DNA of 32,500 nucleotides from Neocallimastix lanati (nom. inval.) (GCA_016946835.1 JACVTC010000159.1:245001-277500); one strand, 5' to 3'. Counted from the stretch's first letter, positions 1 through 12,831 are shown. Notes: generated by a model from the letters alone, not told the origin. Program-made: numbers and translations.

Positions 1-272
1 AAAGTTAATAACTGACTATTCAAGTTTCAAGTATTTATATAAAATCAATATATAAAATATCCTGTCTTTTTTTTTTTTTTTTGCTTTTGTTTTATTTTTT
101 TAATAAACTTACTTCATCACCAATATTTGAATTATTATGATGATAGTATGCAGATATTAAAATATCAATAAATAATTCATCCACAATAATAAGACCAATT
201 CTGGAATCATCCAGTAGTGATAATAATATTTTGTATGGCTTTTGGAACTCTTCTTTAACAAGTAACATTTTC

Positions 273-323
<51 letters not shown>

Positions 324-2127
324 TAGAATATTATTTTCATTAATTTAATAATAATAATATAATAATAATAATAAATAAGTAAACAAATTTTAAAAAATAT
401 TAATAAAATTTTAATTAAAATTCATAATAAATTTTATATAATTAAATAATTAATTTAAATGATGAATAAATAAATAAATAAATAAATTTACTTTTATGGA
501 ACGGCATATACTAGTCTTAATGTAATCACTTAAATGTGGTTTGGAGCCTTCATTCACAATACCTAATAACCAAGAATACAATCTTCTATTTAATGACATA
601 TCCTTTCTTAGAACTACAGTAATAGCTGATGATAAAACAATATCAAGATCTTCATTTGAAAAAGGTTCATAATTTACTGGTAAATAAGATACTAAAAGTT
701 CTAAAGCTGATCTTTGAACTAATAAATCATCATCTAGTAATGATGCTGCAATACATCTTGAACAAATTACTAAATTTCCCTTGAAAATATTTTTCATTTC
801 TTAATTGTTATTATTATTATTATTATTATTATTTGAATGGTATATAATATAAATATAGTTTATACAAAAATTATAATTGTGTAAAAAAATGTATAATTGA
901 TTTCCTATATATATTTATTTATATTATATTTACAATATATATAGGTATATTTTTTTATTACGTATATAAAATTATATAAGATACCTTCCGCTGAAGTAGG
1001 TTTTTTAAACTTTTTTAAAATATATGAAAAAGCATAAATACGTTGACTTGTAGATGATATAATACCCAAAAATAGGCAATGATAGAAGTATTCTTCACCA
1101 ACAATACCACATAATTTATCCATTAAATTATATGTCTTTTAATATAATTTATTAATAATAATAATAATAATAATTCATAAATAAATATATGTATATATTA
1201 ATTATATTAGTATTAAAGAATATTGATATTATTTTTTATTTTTATTTTTATTTCTTATTTTTTTTTTTTTTAGTCTATATATATATAAAAATACTTTGAT
1301 AATTATATTGCACATTTGCATATTGTATGATCATTTACTTGTTCATAATATTCATTTCCTTCATCTTCAAATCCTGGTAATAAAGCTAAAATAAAACTTT
1401 TCATACATTGTTTTAAATTTTCTCCAAGTGGTAAATAATATTTTTCATATAAATTTAAAAGTTGTGGCTATATTTTATTTTTGTTATTATTTATAAAGGG
1501 ATTTATATGTTAATAGAATTCCATAAAATATCAATAATAATAATAATAATAATAATATCAATAATAATAATATCAATAATAATAATATCAATTTTAATAA
1601 TAATAATAATAATAATAATAATTTTTTCTATTATTATTCTTATTGTTCAGATATTTTTTTTAAAATTATAATTATTTTAAATTATTAATTACTTTAACAT
1701 TCATTGCCGAATATTGTAATAATGGGAATAAACCATAGGAATAAATTGATAAATCTTTACTTAATTCTTCAAGCTTTATAAAAAAAATTATTATGATATA
1801 AAAAAAAAATATAATATATATATAAAAGAATTTCAATTAGTAAAAATCATTCAATAATTCCTTTCATTCAAATACTACTGTAAGAATTCATATTTACACC
1901 AATTGTTTGAAAAATTATAGAATAAACTTCAAGAGTTTTTTGATGAACACCTGAAGGTAATGCTGGATTTAAACATTGAGCTAATCTTTTTGCAATTAAA
2001 AACTTATGTGGAATAATTTGAAATTGTGAACTTGTGGATAATGCCTTTTTATTTTATTTTAATTTTTATAATTATTGTTATAATTATTATAATTAAATAT
2101 TATTAATAGAAATAGAAATAGAAAATG

Positions 2128-2162
<35 letters not shown>

Positions 2163-2241
2163 GAAATTATTAATTATTTTTATCCATTAATATTCCTCGA
2201 TATACTATATCAAATCTTAATTAAATAAAATAAAAAGATTT

Positions 2242-2281
<40 letters not shown>

Positions 2282-2740
2282 AAACCTTGCTCAATCTTGT
2301 TAAAAAACCAATAACATCTGCCCATTCACTAACAGCATCAAACGTTGCTAAAATTTTTTCAATATTTTGGCTATGTCTTTTATATTTTGGTGATTTTATA
2401 ATTTCTTTTATTTATATCAGTTTATTATTTAAATCATGAAAATAATAATAATAATAATATAAAGAAAAAAAAAAAAAATATAAAATAAATTAATTTCAAA
2501 GCAATTATATAAATAATAATAACATTAAATATTTTAAAAATAAATTATTATACAATGATAATAGATATATATTAATTATATTATTTGGAGGTTTAATGTT
2601 TGTATATTGATTTTCAAGAAATATACAATGCTTTACATATATTTATAACTAATGAATTCTATTTTTCAATAAATTTAATATTTAATATAAATTATTTTCA
2701 TTATACCTTCTACAGAATTAGATTGATTATTCTTAGTCAT
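1..2740 (-). CDS. DOP1: DOP1/Dopey family protein, N-terminal part (5' partial gene; continues past left edge)
   Basis: Dopey proteins are large, conserved peripheral membrane proteins that work with Mon2 and a flippase in endosome-Golgi traffic. Exons inferred on the minus strand: 2740-2707, 2404-2286, 2044-1898, 1773-1693, 1467-1339, 1135-985, 799-492, 271-113 and 15-1 (continuing). All junctions are GT-AG and in phase, giving about 381 residues. The start is the ATG at 2740, opening MTKNNQSNSVE. Family landmarks in order: a YKR...WADVIGFLTRLSK helix near residues 16-51, KRLAQCLNPALPSGVH, a LYEKYYLPLGENL stretch, and VVLRKDMSLNRRLYSWLLG, all hallmarks of the Dopey N-terminal domain. Known family members exceed 1,500 residues, so most of the gene lies outside the window. 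Family assignment is firm; the last 15-nt exon is the weakest boundary. Confidence 0.9.
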
Positions 2741-3339
2741 ATTGCTTATTATTCAAGTAATTATGTAAATAACTAAAAAAAAATATATTTATATATAAAA
2801 TAAAATGAAAGTATAATTATAGAATGAAATGATTTTGCATTGGACCAATATTTTTTAGGATATTTTTATATTTCAATGGCTCCAAAATTATTTGGCTGTT
2901 TTTTTTAATAATTTCTTAAAAATACTATACAGCTAAATATCTATTTCAAAACAATTTATTTATCGATATTTAAATTTATATTTTTAAGCATTTAATAACA
3001 CTTTGTTTATTTAAATATAATTATCAAAATTTCTAAATGGTTAGCCAAGCAAATATAATTTTATTATATTTTATTAATTATTCCAATAAAATAAAATAAA
3101 AAAAAAGATTATTTAAAAAATCAAATCTATTAAATTAAAATGACACGTGATCAATCAATCAAAATTAATGTTATAGTATCTTAATAAAATAAATAATAAT
3201 ATATATTTATGGTATAATAAATATCAACGGCCTCCCAATAAATAATTCTTCGAATAATACAAAAATTCTCAAAATATTTTTTATAAAATATTTCTATACT
3301 TATGTTTATATTATTTATTATTATTGTTAATGTTATTGT

Positions 3340-3600
3340 TATTATAAATTCAATCTTTTTATTATTATTATTATAAATACAATTTTTTTATTATTATTAT
3401 TATAAATACAATCTTTTTATTATTATTATTATAAATACAATTTTATTATTATTATTATTATTATTATACAATCTTTTTAATATTATTATTATAAATACAA
3501 TCTTTTTATACTTACGTTTATATTATTTATTATTATTATTATTGTTATTGTTATTGTTATTACTTTTATTATTATTATTATAAATACAATCATTTTATTA
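3340..3600. repeat. Tandem minisatellite, about 30 bp period
   Basis: The core ATAAATACAAT followed by T-rich then TTA-rich sequence recurs near 3373, 3402, 3431, 3491 and 3580. A diverged first copy lies near 3342. A TTATTATTGTTATTG stretch interrupts the array around 3530-3565. It lies in intergenic sequence with no reading frame. Confidence 0.75.
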
Positions 3601-4312
3601 TTATTAAAATATATACTTGTACAATTAAAAAATAATAAATTGAGAAACTTCTTTTTTATTTCCTTGTATTAAATAATATTATCATAAAAAAGTATTAACG
3701 TTTTTGTTATTATTTTATTATTTCATATATTAATATTTGAACATTTCATATTCGATATATAATAATATTTATAATTTTATAATAAATTTTTAATTTTTGT
3801 ACTATAAAAACTTTTTTTCTTTTTTTTATAATAAAAAAAAAAAAATAAAAAAAACAACATAATCATTAAAAATACTAAACTTCATATGTTTATATATGTT
3901 TTTTTTCATATATTATATTTAATATTATACTTCTTTTAATACATATCATCATATTTATAAAAGCTTCATATGTTATTACCTTAAAATTTATATTAAAGAA
4001 AACTTTGACATAAAAAATGTAATTATAAAAAAATAATTCTATCCAATCAAAAATAAAATTTAAATTCACTTTTTCTATTATATTTTTTTATTTCATGTTT
4101 TTTTATTTTTATTCTAATATTTTTATAATAATTATTTTCTCAATTTATGAAATCATTATATAAATATATAATTGCTTCTAATAATAGTAATAGTTTTAAT
4201 AGTTTTAATATAAAAATTAAAAAAAAAGTATTGAATTTATTACAATTTTTTTTACGTTAATTTATTAAATATTTTAAATAATAATAAAGTCTTATAAATA
4301 AATAATGAATAA

Positions 4313-4448
4313 TATATATATTTGAAAGAATTTTTACTATATCATACATTCTCGATTTAAAGGTAAAAAAATGTATGAATTGAAATACTATATATATGAA
4401 AGAATTTTTACAGTATCATACATTATCAATTTAAAGGTAAAAAAAAAA
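4313..4448. repeat. Direct repeat of about 55 bp, two copies
   Basis: Two near-identical blocks sit 74 bp apart. Both contain GAAAGAATTTTTAC, then ATCATACATT, then ATTTAAAGGTAAAAAA; the GAAAG motif begins at about 4324 and 4398. They differ by a few substitutions. This is a local duplication with no coding content. Confidence 0.75.
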
Positions 4449-5122
4449 TATAAGCTTTACATATTTAATTAAAGTTTGAAATTTAAAAATTAAATTTCAT
4501 TCTTGTTTTACATAACAACAGAAAGGAAAAAATAAAAAAATATATAATAAAAGAATTATAAATATTTATAAAGACAAATATTAAATAAATAATAATATAG
4601 TGTATATTATATAATAAAACTAAATTATAATATTATTAATTTCAAAAATACAACTAAATAATATTTTTCATATATTTCATATACTTTCAAAAACAAATTA
4701 AAATTTAATAATCCGAAGTTTTTCAAATTTCATAATATAATTTATATTTGCAAGTAATAGTTTTTATTTTTTAAAAGAACTACATGTATATATTTACTTC
4801 ATAAATATATTAACATAATTATTCTTTACAAAGTTATTTTTATATGGTTTTAATTTTTTTTTTTTTTTTTTCATTTATTTATTTATTTATTATTATTTTA
4901 TGATTTTTTTTTATACTGGGATATATTTTATAAATTGTATTTTATTTTTTATTTATGAATTTGATTTTTAAAAATTATAAATTATGTGCTAATGTATATA
5001 AATATTTTTAAATATTATAAATTATGTGCTAAATTATGTAAAATAAATAAATATTAAAATATTATTTATGAAATTTTAAATAAATAGTTTTATAATGATT
5101 TATTTTATAATAGATATTTAAT

Positions 5123-6297
5123 TTAATATAAAGATTCTTTTCCTAATTTCTTTCTATATTCAACCAATGAACTAATAGTAATTAATTTAAGATTATGTTC
5201 ATTAGCAAAAATACGTAAATCATTTCTTCTTGCCATAGTACCATCATCATGCATAACTTCCGAAATAACTCCAACAGGAAATTTACCAGCTAATGCACAT
5301 AAATCTTTTTATTATTAATAATTTTTAAATTTAAATAATAAAAAAAAAAAAAGTTTTTTAACAACATATAATTATTCATTAATTAAAATATATTTTTACA
5401 TAAATGCGTTAACTATAAAAATATTTTACAAATAATTAAATTTAAATAATTTTAATTTAATTAATAATTACCAACAGCAGCTTCAGTATGACCTATTCTT
5501 TTTAAAACACCCCCTTTTCTAGCAACTAATGGGAAAACATGACCTGGTTTGTTAAAATCAGCAGATTTATATTCTGGATTTGCAATAGCCCTAACAGTAG
5601 TACAACGATCCTTTCCTGAAATACCAGTAGTAACACCACCATGAGCGAAATCAGTAGTTATAGTAAATGCAGTACCCATATTATCACTACTCTTTTTTAC
5701 CATTATTGATAACCCTAATTCATTTAGGCGTTCTTCGGTTGTTGGACAACAAACAACTCCACTTTTTTTATTTATTAATTATTAATTTATATTGAAATAG
5801 TAAAATTATTATAATATTAATTTTTAATTAATAAATATTTTGGAAATAGTAATTGTAATAATAAATGTTGTTTTAATTTTAATAGTAAATTTTGTTGAAA
5901 TAATATTTTTTGTTTATAATAATTATTTTATTAATTTCAAAAATTCATTAGGTGAAATCATTCTATCAAATTGTCATTTGTTATAAAAATCATTTTATCA
6001 ATATTTATTTTCCTTTATTATAATTAACTTACCCACTATAACGAATAATAAAACCCATTTGTTCTGGAGTACAATCTTCAGCAGCCATAATGAAATCACC
6101 TTCATTTTCACGGTCTTCATTATCAACTACAATAACCATTTTACCATTTTCTAAATATTTATAAAAATGAAAATATTATATTAAAAATACCATATTAAAC
6201 ATTTAATTTATTTAAAGAAAAATATTATTTATATGAACATACTGATAGCCTCTACTGCTTCTTCAACGGTATCAAAAATTATTTCGTCTTTGCTCAT
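5123..6297 (-). CDS. RIB3: 3,4-dihydroxy-2-butanone 4-phosphate synthase (riboflavin biosynthesis)
   Basis: This enzyme converts ribulose 5-phosphate to 3,4-dihydroxy-2-butanone 4-phosphate and formate, supplying the four-carbon unit of riboflavin; it acts as a Mg-dependent homodimer. Exons on the minus strand are 6297-6243, 6150-6033, 5761-5472 and 5304-5123 (645 nt, 214 residues), the usual length for monofunctional fungal enzymes. The acidic active-site loop EDRENEGD is at residues 30-37, RYSGGVVC follows, and the C-terminal [11 protein letters not shown] motif at about residues 128-138 spans the last intron. The start MSKDEIIF is the only in-frame ATG near the N-terminus. All splice sites are GT-AG and in phase. 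There is no fused GTP cyclohydrolase II domain as in many bacterial RibBA proteins. The 3' end faces the DOP1 start across 2.4 kb of AT-rich sequence. Confidence 0.96.
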
Positions 6298-7151
6298 ATT
6301 CCTAATATATTATAATATATTTTATTTATTAATTCTAAAAAGAGAAAATTATAAAAATTTTATGATTTTAAGAAAAAAAAAAAAAAAAAAAAAAAGATTA
6401 AATATGCCATTTTTAATCAATCAATATATAATCACGTGATATATATAAATAAATATTTAATTAATGTCAAAAATTTTATAAACTTTCACGAAAACTTTAT
6501 TATATAATAAAAAAAAAGAAAAAAAATTAAATTAGTAAATTAATAATTATCAAATTGGATAAATATTCCACTGTTTTATTAATGCTTAAACTTTAATTAT
6601 AAATATGCAATAAATAATTATAAATAATTGTAAATAATTAATTTAAAACGAAAATTTTATATTAATAGTATATAAACATAACCCTTAACAAAATTATTTA
6701 TTAATAAATAAAATTACAAAAAAAGAATATCCAAAGGAAAAAAAAAAAAAAATTTTTTTTATTTCAGAATTTTTAATGAAATGTTTTCCGCTTAAATACA
6801 AATATTAAAATTAACAAAATTAATTTTATTTTTTTTTTTTTCTTTTTTTTTAAAAATATAATATATATTATATTATTTATATTATTTGTTATAAATAAAT
6901 ACAGAACTAAAAATAATAAAAAGTAATTACAAAGAAAAAATTATTTTTCATGATTTAACTGCAACATTCAAATAAAAATAAAAATAAAAATAAAAAAAAA
7001 GAAACAATAAAATTAAATATAAATAATTAAATAGTTCAAATTGAAAAATTAGTTCATAATAAAAGATTTATATTTATAATTCAATATAGTTATAAAAAAA
7101 TTGCAAATATTATTGTAAATATTAATTATGTCATTGTTTTATAAATGTTTT

Positions 7152-7184
7152 TACCAACAATTTATTATTAATAAATTGTTGGTA
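7152..7184. repeat. Perfect 16-bp inverted repeat around one T
   Basis: The left arm at 7152-7167 (TACCAACAATTTATTA) is the exact reverse complement of the arm at 7169-7184, with a single T between. The GC-containing ends make it stand out from background AT palindromes. It could extrude as a cruciform or be a relic transposon end; no function is assigned. Confidence 0.9.
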
Positions 7185-7238
7185 TGTGTTACATATATAA
7201 AATAATAAATAATTTTTAAAAATAAAATTTTATATTAA

Positions 7239-7346
7239 GCAATTATTAATAGTAAATAATTATTAATAGTAAATAATTATTAATATTAAATAATTATTAA
7301 TATTAAATAATTATTAATATTAAATAATTATTAATATTAAACAATT
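7239..7346. repeat. Tandem array of an 18-bp unit
   Basis: About six copies of AATAATTATTAATANTAA follow one another. The first copies carry G at the variable position (AATAGTAA) and later copies T (AATATTAA), and the last ends in AACAATT. It is a non-coding minisatellite about 55 bp beyond the palindrome. Confidence 0.85.
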
Positions 7347-7356
7347 ATTTTTTTTA

Positions 7357-7497
7357 TGGTTTGTTAAAAATGAATATATTAAGTAGAATCATTTATTAGG
7401 ATTATTAACTGATGAAGATGAATGAATTGTTATGACTGATTGTAATGAGTTCGATAATACTCAAATATTCTATTTCAATCTTTTGACTGATTATTAA
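7357..7497 (+). pseudogene. Decayed coding fragment, unknown origin
   Basis: One plus-strand frame reads as ordinary protein with only two internal stops, including HLLGLLTDEDE, then IVMTDCNEFDNTQIFYF. The base composition is richer in G and C than the flanks. No start, no splice structure and no recognisable family were found. It is probably a remnant of a former gene or transposon; a chance frame remains possible. Confidence 0.3.
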
Positions 7498-7541
7498 ATA
7501 AATATTAAAAATAAGAATAAAGATAAGAAAACATTATAAAT

Positions 7542-7650
7542 ATTATAAATTAAAATAAATAAATAAATAATTTTTTATTATAAATTAAAATAAATAAATA
7601 AATAATTTTTTATTATAAATTAAAATAAATAAATAAATAAATAAATAATT
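7542..7650. repeat. Tandem array, exact 35-bp period, three copies
   Basis: ATTATAAATTAAAATAAAT starts at 7542, 7577 and 7612, each followed by AAATAAATAATTTTTT. The third copy has extra AAAT units. It is non-coding. Confidence 0.85.
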
Positions 7651-8599
7651 TTTTAATAAGTAAAATATTATTAAAATTATATTACATAAGCAAATATAAA
7701 ATAGATTAATAAGACAAATAGTTATAAATTAAAGATATTAATAATTATTATATTGATTAAATATAATTGATTATATAATATTGGTATTTTTTAAAAAACT
7801 TTATAATATTATTTTATAATTTTATTTCATATTCAAATAGTACTTTATATAATTTACGATATAAGGATTCTCCTTATATATCATATTATGTAATATAATA
7901 TTTAATTATTAATTTATAAAATGAAATCTATTTTATAATTAATACTTATTAATATAGTAAACAAATTAATAATTTAAATATTATATTTATCAAACAAATA
8001 AATATTAAATTTATTCTAATTTTATTTATTATACTTAAAATTATTCAAAAGATTTATATATTTTATATTTATGTAATTTTGTAATACTATTTAATATAAT
8101 TTATGTAAATATTAATTTTAATTAGTAAAAAACCTTTTAGTTTATTCCTAATCTAAAAACAAATCTTTCAACAAACATTTGAATATAATTAATTTATATA
8201 TGGACATTTTTAATAAAATTTCTTCTAGTTTTCTTATTTTAGGTTTATAAATCTATAAGCTTTTACAATTTTTCTTACTAGTAAATTATTGGTTTATATA
8301 TTATTTATTATATCAAAATTATTATTATATTTTATATATATATGTAAATTGGTAGATTCTATTGAATTAATTGTTTTCTTTTGTATATGATGTATATAAT
8401 TTTCTAAAAATAAAAATTATTTAATAATTTTAATAAAATTCTCTAATTAACATCTCATTTACTAATGCCTTTTAATTATTTTATAGTTTTATTTAAAATT
8501 ACTTTGTAGACTTATATTAATAATAATTAAATAATAGAATTTAATTTATTTTATTTTATTTTATTTTATTTTTATTTTTATTTTTTTTCTTTTATTTTA

Positions 8600-8906
8600 T
8601 TTTCGATGTGTAACGCCCCTAGTTTCAGCCCTCCCTCAGAGGCATTGGAATATTAAGGTAGTCAAAGCACTTCCGTATGCTTTTAGCATAGGCAAATAAT
8701 GTTCCATATGATTCGCCACAATGTAAATATGAATAATGATATACAGCGGAATACTTATAAATAATATCACAGTGAATTATTGGAGAATTATCATTAAAAA
8801 CACATCAATTATTAATACATTTATTAAATAAACATTCTATATATGCATTACTTGTATAATATACATTTTCATTACCTTTGAAATATTCATATTCGCTGTA
8901 TTTCGA

Positions 8907-8915
<9 letters not shown>
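8600..8915 (-). pseudogene. Decayed coding remnant with Tyr/Cys-rich protein-like frame
   Basis: Read on the minus strand from about 8908, one frame stays open for roughly 100 codons with one internal stop. It includes KYSEYEYFKG, CLFNKCINN, the stop, then CVFNDNSPIIHCDIIYKYS and YLHCGESYGTLFAYAKS, ending at a stop near 8609. Cysteines are spaced regularly. The GC content is clearly above the flanks. A 30+ nt poly-T lies just beyond its upstream end. There is no credible start codon or signal peptide. It may be a relic of a secreted or cell-surface cysteine-rich protein, but that is inference only. Confidence 0.35.
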
Positions 8916-8949
<34 letters not shown>

Positions 8950-9202
8950 ATAATATTTTGAAATATCTACAGAATTGATATTTATATCGCGGACATACGA
9001 ATCAATAATTTGAAAATGTATAATATATATTTTGAAAGAATTTAATATTAATTTTTAATAAAATTATATAATATATTCTTGTGTAATATTATATACTAAG
9101 TTATATATTTAATAACAATTAATAAATCATTTTAAAACATTTATTTTATTTTAAAAAAATAATGTATTAAATATCATATTTTCTAATATAGATAGGAATA
9201 TA

Positions 9203-9304
9203 ATGAATAATAACAATAATCAACAATATAAAAATATTATTGAATTTAGCCAGCATCAAATATTAATAATAAAGGAGTATATAACAGAGGGAAATAACTA
9301 TTAG
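9203..9304 (+). other. Short ORF of 33 codons, Asn/Gln-rich start then a helix-like stretch
   Basis: The frame reads MNNNNNQQYKNIIEFSQHQ and then a hydrophobic/charged helix-like run ending in a TAG at 9302. Codon content is more protein-like than the surroundings. It could be the first exon of an unrecognised gene or a chance ORF; I found no convincing downstream exon. Confidence 0.2.
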
Positions 9305-9878
9305 ATTACAATAAATTGAGATATTTAAATTCTAATATAATATCTAAATAAATATATTAATATATTTCAACTGATTTTTAATTTATATTCATAAAAAAAT
9401 AATATTTTTTTTATTAAAATGAATTAATATTTATTGTTATTATAGTTGTTTTTATTGATTATGCCAATTCTGTTATAAATAATGGTACAAATTTTACAGT
9501 TACAATTTTAAATTAAACTAATTTATATTACTTCCATTTAAAATTTCAGAGAATTGTTCATAAAAGAGAAAAGAAATAAGAATGTTGAAAAAATATTAAT
9601 TGGAATTATAAAATTTATAAATATATATATATATATATAAATTAAATTTTATTTATTAATTACATTGACTATTAATGTATTGTACATTTATTTAATAAAA
9701 ATTGAATATAATTTAATTCTATAGATCTCATCAGCAAATCAAATACCTTAATGGCAAAGCCACTAAATGTATTTTTTTCTTTTTTTTTTTTTTTTATTAT
9801 ATAAATATTATGATATTTCATTAAATTAAACTTTTGCTTTTAAATATATTGTAATTATATATATAATAGTAATTAAAA

Positions 9879-11681
9879 ATGGCTGCTGTTGGGTAAGAGG
9901 ATATGAATGAATAAATTTATATAAGATTATGTTGTGAAAAGTGTTATAAAATGAAAAAATATGAATGTATTTGCAAATTGAAAGATTATTTACTGATATT
10001 TTATTGAATATTTTTCAGTAAAGTATAATAATTAATAATTACAGTAAAATATAAAATAAAGTAAAAACAAAAAATGAAAAAATGGAAAATCGAAAAATAG
10101 AAAATTAAAAAAAAAAGAAAATGAAGAAATATATATAAAATAAAAATAAATAAATAAATAAATAATCTTCATTTATTAATAAATGTAATGTAAAATTATA
10201 TAGTAAGTTAAATTAATTATTAATTTATTTCATATTATAAATTATATAAATATGTTAGTACTATTTACTCCTACCCAAACAACCCAAGGTAAATATAATT
10301 ATAAAAAATGTTCAATACTTTTGAGTAAATTAAAAGTAAATAAATAAATCAAATAATTAATAGGTAAATTAAATTAATTTGAAATAAATAGAGTTTACAA
10401 ATCTCTTATTGCTGCCCAATATAATGGTGTCAAGATTAACGTTAAGACCGATATTGAAATGGGAAAATTCAACAAGTCCAAGGATTACCTTGCTAAGTTC
10501 CCATTAGGTAAGGTTCCAAGTTTTGAATCTAAGGATGGAAACCTTTACGAAAGTAACGCCATTGCTTTCTACAGTAAGTAAATAAATAAATAAAAATGAT
10601 TATATATTATAAATTATTACTCTTTGAAGAAATAATTAAAATTTTTGAATTGATTAAATTTAAATAAAATTTACTAGTTGCTGGTCTTAAGAAGAACTCT
10701 CAATTATTAGGTGCTAACGCCATTGAAAATGCTCAAATTCACCAATATGCTTTCATGGCCGATAATGAAATTATTCCACCAATGCAACAATGGTTAGGTC
10801 CAATTAATTATCATATTCCATATAACAAGAAGGCTACAGAAAAGGCTATTGAAGATATCCAAAAGATTATGGGTGTCTTAAATAACATTCTTCTTAAGAA
10901 AACTTACTTAGTTGGTGAACGTATCACTCTTGCTGATATTATTGTTTTCTGTACTCTTTATTGGTTATATATTAGAGTTTTCGATAAGGAATTCAGATCT
11001 GCTTATCCAAATGTTAACCGTTGGTTTAATACTTTAGCTAACCAAAAGCAATTCAAGACTGTTATTGGTGAAGTTAAGCTTTGCGAAGTTCAAGCTAAGT
11101 ACGTTCCACAAAAGAAGGAAACTCCAAAGAAGGAAACTAAGAAGGCTAAGGAAGCTCCAAAGGCTAAGGAAGCTCCAGCTGAAAAGCCAAAGGAAGAAAA
11201 GAAGAAGAACCCATTAGATTTACTTCCAAAAAGTTCTTTCAACCTTGAAGACTGGAAGAGATTCTACTCCAACAATGACACTAAGCCAAATGCTGTTGAC
11301 TACTTCTGGAAGAACTACGATCCAGCTGGTTACTCCATGTACAGAGTTGATTACAAGTACAATGATGAACTTACTCTTACCTTCATGTCTTGTAACCTTA
11401 TTGGTGGTTTCTTCCAAAGAATGGAACTCCTCCGTAAGTACGCTTTCGGTACTTTAATTGTTACTGGTGAAAACAACAACAACCAAATTTCTGGTTACTT
11501 CATTATTCGTGGTGACAAGATTCCAGAAATTCTTGAAGATGTTCCAGATTACCCATCCTTCAGCTTTAAGAAGGTCGACTCTAGCGATCCAAAGATTAAA
11601 GCTGAATACGAAGATTACATTGCTTGGGAAGGTCCAACCTTTGCTAACACTACTGTTGTCGATGGTAAGGTCTTCAAATAA
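9879..11681 (+). CDS. Translation elongation factor 1B gamma subunit (eEF1B-gamma)
   Basis: eEF1B-gamma is the scaffold subunit of the exchange complex that reloads eEF1A with GTP in cytosolic translation; the yeast orthologues are CAM1 and TEF4. Exons are 9879-9892, 10259-10288, 10392-10573 and 10678-11681, totalling 1,230 nt (409 residues), typical for the family. Residues 1-80 (IYSYPNNPRVYKSLIAAQ...) form a GST-like thioredoxin-fold domain and about 85-210 the all-helical GST C domain, with YLVGERITLADI. Residues 218-253 are a Lys/Ala/Glu/Pro linker. The conserved EF1G domain occupies about 252-409 (KNPLDLLPKSSFNLEDWKR, then GYFIIRG). The first two coding exons are only 14 and 30 nt. The dense, GC-rich, strongly biased codon use fits very high expression. 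AATAAA and a small hairpin lie just past the stop. Confidence 0.97.
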
Positions 11682-11735
11682 GCAAATTAAAATAAAAAAG
11701 TTTTATTTAAACGAATTGTTAAATATTTTAAATAC

Positions 11736-11763
11736 AGAATAACATTTTTGTTATTCTAATAAA
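11736..11763 (+). terminator. 3' UTR hairpin with adjacent AATAAA signal
   Basis: Arms AGAATAAC (11736-11743) and GTTATTCT (11750-11757) are perfectly complementary around a six-base loop. AATAAA follows at 11758-11763, about 80 nt after the eEF1B-gamma stop. This fits a polyadenylation region; a second A-rich AATAAA-like site lies nearer the stop. Confidence 0.5.
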
Positions 11764-12329
11764 AAGATTTTTTTCAGAAATATAAGAAATAAAAAAAAAA
11801 AAAAAGGAAAAAAGAAAAACAAAAAAATAATTACAAAAAGCAAAAAAAAAAAAAAAATAATAATATACAACACATAATAAAAAAATAAAATAAAAAAAAA
11901 ATAAAAAAAAAAATGGTTAAAAAATATATGGAAAGTTGTTTTAAAAAAAAATTAGGGAGTTTTTATTTAAAAAGAAAGAATAAGGGAAGGAAGTAAGAAT
12001 ATGAGAAAATATGATTTTTGATAAAAAAAAAGGTTTAATCTTTATTTGTTAATAGTGTATTTTTAATTAATTTAAATAATATAGTAAGAAGAAAAGAAGA
12101 AAAATAAGTTGAAGAAATAAAAGGAAATTAAAATAAATTTAAATATAGGAAATTCTATTATTAATAAAATATCAAGTTTTTTATAATTTTGTTCAATAAA
12201 TATATTTTAAATAAATTAAAATACAAGTAAGATGGTAAGATGAGAAAGCGAATTAAAAGAAATTAAAAAGTGGTTTTAAAAAATGGAATTTTATAATAAC
12301 GTGCGATAGAAATTTTTTAAATTTTTATG

Positions 12330-12362
<33 letters not shown>

Positions 12363-12707
12363 GAAAGTACAAGACACTAGTTATTACCTGATTATATATT
12401 TTATTGCGTGATCATATATTTTAATATTTTAGATTTAACTAGGTGATCATGCTACTATACATAGTATACATCACACTGAAATTTTTATAACTTTTGAATT
12501 TTTTTTATTCTTTACTACATTAAATTTTCTATAATTAATTAAAAAAATTTTATTTTTTTTTTTTGTTTCGTTTTTTTTTGTTTTTTTGTTTTTTTTGATT
12601 ATTTTTATTATTATTATTATTTTTTTTTTTTTTGTTTATTTTTTATTATTTTTTATTTTACTTAATCATTTGCATACTTTTTTTTTTTTTTTCTTTAAAA
12701 TATAATG

Positions 12708-12743
<36 letters not shown>

Positions 12744-12786
12744 TAATACATAAAAATTAAATCATCTATTTAATATTTGTAATTAA

Positions 12787-12831
12787 TAAAAGAGTAAATA
12801 AATAGAGATTAAAATTTGCAATAATTGCGTC

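Larger units (their letters stand above)
2741..5122. other. AT-rich intergenic region between DOP1 start and RIB3 end
   Basis: This 2.4 kb stretch contains no supportable gene. It holds the DOP1 upstream region, a 30-bp-period tandem array near 3340-3600, a direct repeat near 4313-4448, a short duplicated segment around 4967-5040 (two copies of a TAAATTATGTGCTAA block) and scattered poly-T runs. Composition is almost entirely A and T, and all frames are closed by frequent stops. Confidence 0.7.
6298..9878. other. AT-rich intergenic region between divergent RIB3 and eEF1B-gamma genes
   Basis: These 3.6 kb separate two divergently transcribed genes, so both promoters must lie here. I see no typical gene. 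It contains a 33-bp palindrome (7152-7184), two tandem arrays (7239-7346 and 7542-7650), a decayed coding fragment near 7357-7497, a GC-richer minus-strand coding remnant at about 8600-8910, and a 33-codon Asn-rich ORF at 9203. A GC-richer patch at about 9721-9770, roughly 110 nt before the eEF1B-gamma start codon, may be its 5' leader or core promoter. Confidence 0.6.

Noticed and set aside
1462-1671. Plus-strand ORF rich in Ile (69 codons)
   Set aside because: It overlaps a DOP1 intron and exon on the opposite strand and is a translation of an AAT microsatellite.
6233-6439. Plus-strand ORF of 68 codons
   Set aside because: It is antisense to RIB3 exon 1 and runs through a poly-A tract into intergenic sequence; no protein-like composition beyond the shadow.
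11220-11457. ORFs on other frames within the eEF1B-gamma last exon
   Set aside because: Shadows of a strongly conserved coding exon.
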